Source: a virus
Virus record (IMG/VR): IMGVR_UViG_3300025655_000105
Coordinates: 1 to 38,265 of that record
DNA length: 38,265 bases
Reading direction: 5' to 3' (one strand)
In this document: in pieces, positions 13,730 through 18,947 of the stretch
Layout of the letters: each line of letters starts with the position of its first letter
How positions within the stretch are numbered: the stretch's first letter is position 1
Position numbers and translations under genes: made by a program
Notes under the pieces: generated by a model
What the model was told of the DNA's origin: nothing
The model's input: the letters and a program-made list of their open reading frames with translations, nothing else
Database searches by the model: none

Positions 13730-13757
13730 CGATTGAATTGAACAGCATGCGTTACTT
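13725..13757 (+). other. very short attC-like hairpin
   Basis: AACTAACG (about 13724-13731) and CGTTACTT (13750-13757) pair at 7 of 8 positions with only 18 bases between. It has the AAC and GTT triplets of attC core boxes and sits between two cassette genes, but it lacks room for a normal L''/L' stem. It may be a deleted attC. Confidence 0.5.
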
Positions 13758-13827
13758 AACTGAAAAAGAGGACAAGGCAGCATGGGCAGCACTAAAGGCA
13801 AGCACAAAGAAAATAGCAGGAGGACGC

Positions 13828-14070
13828 ATGTCTGATTCTAATGACTTGTTACCTTGCCCTTTCTGTGGAAGCAAGGTTTGGATGATTGGGTGGGGATGGA
13901 TTTCAATTACATGCCATAAGTGCGACATAACTTTTGAGGACAGGAACGGCGTGCCTGGAAATAAAGAGCACGAAAGGCGCTTAAGTGAGCGCTGGAATAA
14001 AAGATGCCCAATGACGGCAAAACTTGGAGCTACGAAAACATCACCGCCGATTGTGATTGAAAATGACTAG
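13828..14070 (+). CDS. Lar-like restriction-alleviation zinc ribbon, 80 aa
   Basis: Start set by AGGAGG 3 bases before ATG 13828, though the frame is open upstream to the cassette edge. The signature LLPCPFCGSKVWM, then ITCHKCDITF and a SERWNKR end follow the Lar-family scheme (CPFCG ... CxxC ... WNxR). Rac-prophage Lar relieves type I restriction by modifying host EcoKI activity; most relatives are uncharacterised zinc ribbons, so anti-restriction is only a hint. The cassette boxes GTTACTT (13751) and AAGGTAAC (14074-14081) nearly complement each other. Confidence 0.7.
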   Translation: MSDSNDLLPCPFCGSKVWMIGWGWISITCHKCDITFEDRNGVPGNKEHERRLSERWNKRCPMTAKLGATKTSPPIVIEND

Positions 14071-14073
14071 GGC

Positions 14074-14163
14074 AAGGTAACGATTGGGTAAGGGGCAGCC
14101 AGCGAAGCTGGTTGTCCCGCGCAGGGGCGAAGCCCCGTAGAGAACTTGACCCGCTTGTTATGA
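14074..14163 (+). other. attC-like site, 90 bp, after the Lar-like gene
   Basis: R'' AAGGTAAC (14074-14081); L'' GGGT-AAG and L' CTTGACCC pair with one extra-helical base, a known attC feature; R' GTTATGA (14157-14163). Two further hairpins lie inside (CAGCCAGC-GAA-GCTGG and GGGGC-GAA-GCCCC). Strong attC candidate. Confidence 0.8.
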
Positions 14164-14184
14164 GGCGGGTTCACGGAGATAGAT

Positions 14185-14412
14185 ATGACTACTGAATACA
14201 AATTTTGGCTCGTAAAAAACACAAGTGGCGGCGCTGCACAAAAGATGCACGGCACCATTGAAGAGGCACGCGAAGAGGCAAAGCGCTTGGCAGCCCAAAA
14301 TAACGGCCACACATTCGTGGTTGCTGAGGCAGTGGAAGCGTACCGGCAGAAACCTGTAGAGATCGAGCGTTTTCCGGTGAAGCACAGGCCTGAAGAAGCG
14401 CCCGCCTCATAA
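14185..14412 (+). CDS. hypothetical cassette protein, 75 aa
   Basis: ATG at 14185 behind TTCACGGAGATAGAT, the leader form shared with other cassettes. The product MTTEYKFWLVKNTSGGAAQK has a two-stranded start and a long helix (EEAREEAKRLAAQNNG), then TFVVAEAVEAY. The cassette ends GTTATGAGGCGGG (14157-14169) and CCCGCCTCATAAC (14401-14413) are exact 13-base complements and the stop TAA lies in the second. Function unknown. Confidence 0.75.
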   Translation: MTTEYKFWLVKNTSGGAAQKMHGTIEEAREEAKRLAAQNNGHTFVVAEAVEAYRQKPVEIERFPVKHRPEEAPAS

Positions 14413-14429
14413 CAGATATTGGGAAGCAT

Positions 14430-14447
14430 GAATGCCGCATAACACTA
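14430..14447 (+). repeat. 18-bp repeat at cassette edge, copy 2
   Basis: GAATGCCGCATAACACTA, identical to the minus-strand copy at 461-478. Here it forms part of a hairpin with GGCATT (14451-14456) that would cover the AGGGG ahead of the integron-integrase start. Confidence 0.8.
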
Positions 14448-14461
14448 AGGGGCATTGAGAG

Positions 14462-15448
14462 ATGAAACGAACAGAAGTTATTGAAAAAGTGAATGAAGTA
14501 GTGAAAAGACGCCATTTGTCACCGAAGACAAAAGCGGCTTACCTGACACGCATTCTGAAATTCATTGACTTCTGCCGTGCAAATGCTGGACTTTCTACCG
14601 AAGAGAAGATCACGGCCTTTCTTTCCAAGATGGCAGTTAAGGGAAAGGTATCTGCCAACACCCAGAACCAGGCCTTGAACGCAATTGTCTTTCTCTACCG
14701 TGATGTACTCGAACAGCCTCTCGGGGACTTCTCAAACTTCGTGAGAGCACAGAAGCCGAAGACCCTCCCGGTGGTAATGTCTGAACGCGAGTGCATGCTC
14801 GTTCTCTCTCATGTACACGGGATACATCATCTGATGGCCTCACTTCTCTACGGATGTGGACTCAGACTGAATGAAGCTGTTTCCCTCAGAATCAAAGACA
14901 TCGATTTCGACAGAGACATGATCTTCGTCAGACATGGTAAGGGGGCCAAGGACAGAGCCGTCATGCTCCCCAGATCGGTCAAGGACAAACTCCGAGAGCA
15001 GGTCGAAGACGCAAGGCGGATCCACACCAAGGACCTTGCTGCCGGCAATGGCTCAACCTACCTGCCGAATGCGCTGGTCCGAAAATTCCCCAATGCAGCA
15101 ACAGAGTTTGCGTGGCAGTGGGTATTCCCGGCCAGGAAGACGCACTACAACGAAGAGCTGCAGGAGACGAAGCGTTGGCACATTCACCATACGGCACTCC
15201 AAAAGGCCGTGAGGCAAGCTGTCAGGCTGTCCGGGATAGACAAGAAGGCCACCTGCCACACCTTCAGGCATTCGTTCTGTACGCATCTCCTGGAGAGCGG
15301 TAAGGGCCTGAAAGAGGTTCAGGAACTCATGGGCCACAGTCACGTCACCACGACGATGATCTACACCCACGTCATGCGCAAGCCGTCAGAGATTCAGAGT
15401 CCGTTGGATGCGGCAAGTAACGTGGTACCACTGGTGGCGAACGGCTGA
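14462..15448 (+). CDS. intI: integron integrase (IntI family)
   Basis: A 328-residue tyrosine recombinase. The catalytic set is complete: Arg135 ([10 protein letters not shown]), the beta-hairpin Lys (GKGAKD, about 160-163), His266-x-x-Arg269 (CHTFRHSF), His292 (MGHSH) and Tyr301 (TTMIYTHV). The IntI-specific insert that binds folded attC is present at about 198-223 ([13 protein letters not shown] then FAWQWVFPA); XerC/D and phage integrases lack it. The SPLD motif near the end is also IntI-like. It reads in the same direction as the cassettes and lies downstream of them, unlike the divergent classical layout. It is followed two bases later by the DUF4224-like/HNH gene, within the phage early operon. 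Confidence 0.94.
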   Translation: MKRTEVIEKVNEVVKRRHLSPKTKAAYLTRILKFIDFCRANAGLSTEEKITAFLSKMAVKGKVSANTQNQALNAIVFLYRDVLEQPLGDFSNFVRAQKPKTLPVVMSERECMLVLSHVHGIHHLMASLLYGCGLRLNEAVSLRIKDIDFDRDMIFVRHGKGAKDRAVMLPRSVKDKLREQVEDARRIHTKDLAAGNGSTYLPNALVRKFPNAATEFAWQWVFPARKTHYNEELQETKRWHIHHTALQKAVRQAVRLSGIDKKATCHTFRHSFCTHLLESGKGLKEVQELMGHSHVTTTMIYTHVMRKPSEIQSPLDAASNVVPLVANG

Positions 15449-15449
15449 C

Positions 15450-15929
15450 ATGAACAACTTCGTAACCTTCGACGAACTCAAGGAGATCACTGGATACAAG
15501 ACATCCAGTGCGGTGAAAGCCCGCCTAAACCTTTTCGGCATCAAATACCTTACGGGCAAAAAAGGCATTCCAGTTACCACCCGCCTAGCTATTGAGGTTG
15601 CCATAGACAATGTTGATCTTCTGCATCGAGATATCACAAAAGCATCGGTCCTAACCAAAAGCATGCGATACAGAGCTGGAAGAAATGCAGCTCTTGCAAT
15701 CAAGCGAGCAAATAAAAGTAACCGTTTGCCTGCTTGGGCAAATCAGAAGCAGATGCTGAACGTGTACATTGATGCAGTTATCAAGCAAGAAACATTCGGA
15801 CAACCGCAGCACGTTGACCACATTATCCCCCTACACGGCAAATTAGTCAGTGGCCTGCATGTTCCAGAGAACCTCCGGGTAATCGGTGCTGCAGAAAATA
15901 TCAGCAAGAGCAATGCGTATGAACTCTAA
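15450..15929 (+). CDS. DUF4224-like domain fused to an HNH nuclease
   Basis: A 159-residue product starting [17 protein letters not shown], 1 base after intI. Residues 1-40 match DUF4224, a short HTH-like protein usually encoded alone next to phage integrases. The C-terminal part has [22 protein letters not shown], an HNH pattern (DHIIPL ... N) with the His/Asn pair, seen in homing-type and phage HNH nucleases. The middle is helical and basic ([17 protein letters not shown]). This looks like a domain fusion or an insertion of an HNH domain. Confidence 0.75.
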   Translation: MNNFVTFDELKEITGYKTSSAVKARLNLFGIKYLTGKKGIPVTTRLAIEVAIDNVDLLHRDITKASVLTKSMRYRAGRNAALAIKRANKSNRLPAWANQKQMLNVYIDAVIKQETFGQPQHVDHIIPLHGKLVSGLHVPENLRVIGAAENISKSNAYEL

Positions 15930-16287
15930 TCGCGCACAAGTCCAGCCGAGACTCATCAGAAACAAGGATGCACCGGCCTACCTCGGCATGGATCAAAATC
16001 GGTTCAAGGCTGAAGTTCGCCCGTATCTTATTGAAATTCCTATAGGTGTGCAGGGTATCGCATTTGACAGGATTGACCTCGACGCCTGGGCGGACCAATA
16101 TAAAGCCCGCTGCGGACGTCCTGCCAAAAAGAAAATGGAGGTAAAACCATGGCAAGACGACCGATGCCAGGGCTCACGAAAAGGGGCCAAATCTGGCACA
16201 TCGACAAGTGCACCCCGCATGCCCCAGAAGGGAGGCTTCGAGAAAGCACTGGAGTTGGTGAACTCGATGAAGCCGAACGGTACTTAG
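15913..16287 (+). CDS. excisionase-like protein
   Basis: A 124-residue product. The first about 75 residues ([19 protein letters not shown] and [16 protein letters not shown]) have the AlpA/MerR-like winged helix of phage Xis proteins, ending in a basic GRPAKKK tail. The frame continues to 16287, 139 bases into the integrase gene, and its C-terminal part (KALELVNSM...) looks like a conserved tail, so the overlap is dual coding. ATG 15919 is an alternative start. Xis would direct Int toward excision. Confidence 0.7.
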   Translation: MRMNSNRAQVQPRLIRNKDAPAYLGMDQNRFKAEVRPYLIEIPIGVQGIAFDRIDLDAWADQYKARCGRPAKKKMEVKPWQDDRCQGSRKGAKSGTSTSAPRMPQKGGFEKALELVNSMKPNGT

Positions 16288-17342
16288 TTCACCGTCTTGA
16301 AGAACTGCGTAAGGCTGCTGTCTATGGCATCAGACCAAAACGGCGATTCGAAGAGGCGGCCACAAAGTACCTGCTCGAAAATACTCACAAAGCAAGCATC
16401 CGCGATGACGGACGACACCTGAAACAGATGATGCCATATATCGGAGAACTGTATCTGCATGAGGTGTACGACGACACACTCCAACCCTTCGTTCAATATC
16501 GGTTGGGTAATGGAATCAAGCCGAAGTCGATCAATCTTGCGTTGAGTATTGTACGGCGGATACTGAATCTCGCTGCACGGTCATGGAGAGAAAACGGCCT
16601 CACCTGGTTGGAACAGGCTCCGCTAATCACCATGCTACCGCTCAAGGGAACTCAGGCCGAACCCTATCCGCTGTCCTGGGACGAGCAAAAGAAGCTTCTG
16701 AAAGAGTCACCCGATCACTTGGCTGAGATGGCCTTATACAAGGTCAACACGGGAAGCCGGGAACAGGAGGTCTGTCAGCTTTCATGGGAATGGGAGCAGG
16801 AGATCCCTGAGATAGGCCATAGCGTGTTTGTGGTACCGGCCTGGGTCAACGAGGAAGACGGACGAGTCAAGAACAGAGAGGACCGCTTGATCGTCTTGAA
16901 CACCGTTGCCCGGTCAGTGATCGAGGCCAAACGTGCTTCACGACCACAGGCCCACCTGGAAGGGTGCAAGTCACTGATGAAAGGAAAGGAGAAAGGAAGG
17001 TGCAATTGTGCCTATGGAGTTGTCTTCACCTATCGAGGGTATCAGGTAGGAAAGATGAATAACTCCGGATGGAAGACCGCATGGAGAGCAGCGGGGCTGC
17101 CTGTCTCGAAGAAAGTCCTCAAGGGAGTGCATAACCTCAAGCACACCTTTGGACGACGCCTGAGAGCCGCAGGAGTCCAGCTGGAGACCAGAAAGGTACT
17201 TCTCGGGCACACGACAGGGGACATTACGACCCATTATTCAGCGCCGGAGATCGAAGAATTGGTCAATGCCGCTGAGATGGTGTGTGGGGCTGATCCCCAC
17301 AATTTCCCCACATTGACCTTGATAAAGAAAAAAGCCGGTTAG
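16149..17342 (+). CDS. int: phage tyrosine integrase
   Basis: A 397-residue site-specific recombinase. The catalytic residues are Arg204 (TGSREQEV), His328 with the next conserved position Lys331 (HNLKHTFGRRL), His354 (LLGHTTGD) and Tyr363 (TTHYSA). The usual box II Arg is Lys, which I recall in a subgroup of phage integrases. A C...C insert (CKSLMKGKEKGRCNC, about 273-287) may hold zinc. The N-terminus (residues 1-60) is the arm-binding part. It lies next to the attP core and its arm-type repeats, and it starts inside the Xis gene. It would integrate at a tRNA-Arg. Confidence 0.92.
   Translation: MARRPMPGLTKRGQIWHIDKCTPHAPEGRLRESTGVGELDEAERYLVHRLEELRKAAVYGIRPKRRFEEAATKYLLENTHKASIRDDGRHLKQMMPYIGELYLHEVYDDTLQPFVQYRLGNGIKPKSINLALSIVRRILNLAARSWRENGLTWLEQAPLITMLPLKGTQAEPYPLSWDEQKKLLKESPDHLAEMALYKVNTGSREQEVCQLSWEWEQEIPEIGHSVFVVPAWVNEEDGRVKNREDRLIVLNTVARSVIEAKRASRPQAHLEGCKSLMKGKEKGRCNCAYGVVFTYRGYQVGKMNNSGWKTAWRAAGLPVSKKVLKGVHNLKHTFGRRLRAAGVQLETRKVLLGHTTGDITTHYSAPEIEELVNAAEMVCGADPHNFPTLTLIKKKAG
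17294..17312 (+). promoter_or_regulatory. left attP arm-type site pair
   Basis: TCCCCACAATTTCCCCACA: two TCCCCACA boxes 11 bases apart within the 3' end of int. It resembles the right-arm pair at 17522-17540, with the tRNA core between. It is the likely binding site of the integrase N-terminal domain. Confidence 0.65.
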
Positions 17343-17363
17343 GGCTGCCACCCATAACCGGCT
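17333..17363. terminator. bidirectional terminator after int
   Basis: AGCCGGTTA (17333-17341) pairs with TAACCGGCT (17355-17363), a perfect 9-bp stem with a 13-base loop, flanked by A-rich sequence upstream and GTATTT downstream. It separates the rightward early operon from the leftward late operon; the int stop codon lies within it. Confidence 0.75.
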
Positions 17364-17381
17364 GTATTTCTTAGCAAAATA

Positions 17382-17428
17382 TGGCGCGCCCGGCACGATT
17401 CGAACGTGCGACCGCCTGGTTCGTAGCC
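17382..17428 (-). other. attP core: 3' half of tRNA-Arg(ACG)
   Basis: Read on the minus strand it runs from the anticodon loop CTACGAA through the T-arm (GTTCGAATC) to the 3' CCA, matching the 3' half of a tRNA-Arg with anticodon ACG. Upstream of the anticodon stem the pairing fails, so it is not a complete tRNA. This is the classic phage attP design: integration restores the host tRNA gene. The crossover should lie in or near the anticodon loop. Confidence 0.85.
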
Positions 17429-17521
17429 ATACGGCTATGTCAGTAAACGTTTAATATCAGTAAGTTACAGGACGTCCGCAGCCCCCACAGTCCATAACTG
17501 CTCATGACGAATCTGGACCCA

Positions 17522-17540
17522 TCCCCACAAAATCCCCGCA
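17522..17540 (+). promoter_or_regulatory. right attP arm-type site pair
   Basis: TCCCCACAAAATCCCCGCA: two boxes 11 bases apart, the counterpart of the pair at 17294-17312. A further CCCCACA lies near 17483. Likely integrase arm sites on the other side of the core. Confidence 0.6.
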
Positions 17541-17541
17541 G

Positions 17542-17943
17542 TCACACCCGCTGCACAATCCGGAGCTTGAACTCCTTTCCACCATATAGCGCCATGAGGT
17601 GATTGAAAGCATGCTTCGAGTTGATGCCCCTCCCCTTTCCATTGGTGAACTGAAGCGTCATATTCGGGGCAATGCACCCAGCCAGTTCCTCGGGATGATT
17701 CGCCAGGTGGAACTTGATCAGGGTTCTTGGACTGTCCTCTGGCATCACGATATCTATCGCGTCATATCCGCCCTTGTTGTAGCGTCCGGGCTTGCACAGG
17801 TACTCACCCTCGGGAATGCAGGAGATAAACCGTTGGTTGTCGTGCCAGGGCCGCTCTACGGTGTGAATGATGGTGTTTCCGACCACCAGCCACCCGAATG
17901 CCCCTTCATCGGTGTAGATGCGCTCTAGGGTGATGGTGTCCAT
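17542..17943 (-). CDS. DUF5675 protein in the lysis region
   Basis: A 133-residue product. The start ATG 17943 overlaps the previous stop (TGATG). DUF5675 features are visible: LERIYTDEGAFGWLVV, ERPWHDNQRFISCIPEGEY and HLANHPEELAGCIAPN. The family is common in phage lysis regions and sits near holins and spanins; its enzymatic activity is not established. It is the last late gene before attP, where an endolysin would be expected. Confidence 0.78.
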   Translation of the reverse strand: MDTITLERIYTDEGAFGWLVVGNTIIHTVERPWHDNQRFISCIPEGEYLCKPGRYNKGGYDAIDIVMPEDSPRTLIKFHLANHPEELAGCIAPNMTLQFTNGKGRGINSKHAFNHLMALYGGKEFKLRIVQRV

Positions 17944-18233
17944 CACCGGTTCCCGTAGAGCTTCTGGATGACGTCGCGCTTCGCCTCGTTTCTGGCGTCA
18001 CAGATCCGGCCATACCGTTCCAACTTCTTGGCCCAGGTCAGGGTGTTTTCGTGCTTCACACCAAAAGGCTCAGGGAGAGGGCCGCACCGCTGCATCGTAG
18101 CCGCTCCGACTGTTGGCGGATCGTACTTGATCAACCAACTCTTGCAGCCCTGCATGGGTAAGGTCGCACTGATCAGGAGTGATATAGCCAGGAGGCGTCC
18201 GATAGACGGTCTCGTATTCGATTTCGATCTCAT
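17943..18233 (-). CDS. Rz1-like outer-membrane spanin lipoprotein
   Basis: A 96-residue product. The start ATG 18233 has GGAGACCGAGA in front. After a short basic N-terminus and hydrophobic stretch comes the lipobox LPMQGC, so the mature protein would be a lipoprotein from about residue 29. It is nested partly out of frame within the Rz gene, the standard spanin layout. With Rz it would bridge inner and outer membranes at lysis. Confidence 0.75.
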   Translation of the reverse strand: MRSKSNTRPSIGRLLAISLLISATLPMQGCKSWLIKYDPPTVGAATMQRCGPLPEPFGVKHENTLTWAKKLERYGRICDARNEAKRDVIQKLYGNR

Positions 18234-18477
18234 TCTCGGTCTCCACGAGTTGCTGATCTCGCTCTGCCAGATCCAGTTCCAGTTCGAGGCGTTGTTCCAT
18301 TGCCTCTTCGATGGCGTTGGCGTGTTTGGCTTCCCAGATGGTGTCAGCCAGCCAGTAACCACCCCAGGCAGAACCCGCGGCGATACCAGCCACAACTACG
18401 GCCATAAACCACCACCCGGAGGCCCCGAGTGCGGCCATGCCGAATCGCTTGGCCAGCCATGACAAGATGACGTTCAT
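18070..18477 (-). CDS. Rz-like inner-membrane spanin
   Basis: A 135-residue product starting MNVILSWLAKRFG. An N-terminal membrane helix (FMAVVVAGIAAGSAWGGYWLA, in two pieces) is followed by a long charged periplasmic helix (EEAMEQRLELELDLAERDQQ), the i-spanin pattern. The start overlaps the holin gene by 4 bases. It pairs with the overlapping Rz1-like gene. Confidence 0.75.
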   Translation of the reverse strand: MNVILSWLAKRFGMAALGASGWWFMAVVVAGIAAGSAWGGYWLADTIWEAKHANAIEEAMEQRLELELDLAERDQQLVETENEIEIEYETVYRTPPGYITPDQCDLTHAGLQELVDQVRSANSRSGYDAAVRPSP

Positions 18478-18707
18478 TGCCCTTCGTCCTCCTTTTTCTG
18501 CTTGCCTACACGCCACTGCCAAATACCGAATGCCGTGGCAGGCAGACCGATTATTGAACCGACCAGGGTGGCTGTGGTTCCGGGTATGTCCGGGGTTTTG
18601 GTGAATGTCTCGAATACCACCCAGGTCACCAGCGCCAGGGCCCAAAGCACAAACAGAATGACCAGGATTCCATGCTCGTGGACAAAGTCGATCAGGGCCC
18701 GTCTCAT
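18474..18707 (-). CDS. putative holin, two membrane spans
   Basis: A 77-residue product with hydrophobic segments ILVILFVLWALALVTWVVF and ATLVGSIIGLPATAFGIW and a charged C-terminus (RVGKQKKEDEGQ). Size, topology and position just upstream of the spanins fit a class II-type holin that forms inner-membrane holes at lysis. The family cannot be named by eye. Confidence 0.65.
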   Translation of the reverse strand: MRRALIDFVHEHGILVILFVLWALALVTWVVFETFTKTPDIPGTTATLVGSIIGLPATAFGIWQWRVGKQKKEDEGQ

Positions 18708-18931
18708 GTCCGATACTCCGCCGGCAGTTGCCGCCGCTTTTGTTCTGATTCGTAGGACTGGCGGCAGTGTTGGTGCTGCCAGAAGAAGAGAAGATCAATC
18801 AGCCTGTAGGCTGCCTCCCATCCCTGGCCGTCATTGCGTTTTCGCCAGCACCTGGCCGAGAGGGTTTCGTCGGCCCAGCCGCCGAACATAGCGTTGAACA
18901 GTTGGTCAATGGCTATCAGTACCTGCTTCAT
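18704..18931 (-). CDS. conserved phage protein near the holin, 75 aa
   Basis: MKQVLIAIDQLFNAMFGGWAD, ETLSARCWRKR, YRLIDLLFFWQHQHC. I recall similar proteins (ADETLSxRxWR) in prophage late regions, but the function is unknown. The last bases overlap the holin start (ATGA), so it is co-translated. One hydrophobic stretch could be membrane associated. Confidence 0.65.
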   Translation of the reverse strand: MKQVLIAIDQLFNAMFGGWADETLSARCWRKRNDGQGWEAAYRLIDLLFFWQHQHCRQSYESEQKRRQLPAEYRT

Positions 18932-18947
18932 CTGCGTGTGCTCATCG

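Noticed and set aside
14462-15448. The gene as an ordinary XerC/XerD or second phage integrase
   Set aside because: It has the IntI-only insert between the beta-hairpin and the His-x-x-Arg box and the SPLD tail, and attC-like sites surround it. XerC/D and phage integrases lack this insert.
17382-17465. A complete tRNA-Arg gene
   Set aside because: Only the anticodon loop and 3' half match. The 5' half and the anticodon stem do not pair, so this is an attP core, not a working tRNA.
17465-17677. A 70-residue minus-strand protein near attP
   Set aside because: It overlaps the DUF5675 gene in another frame and has no ribosome site or family resemblance.
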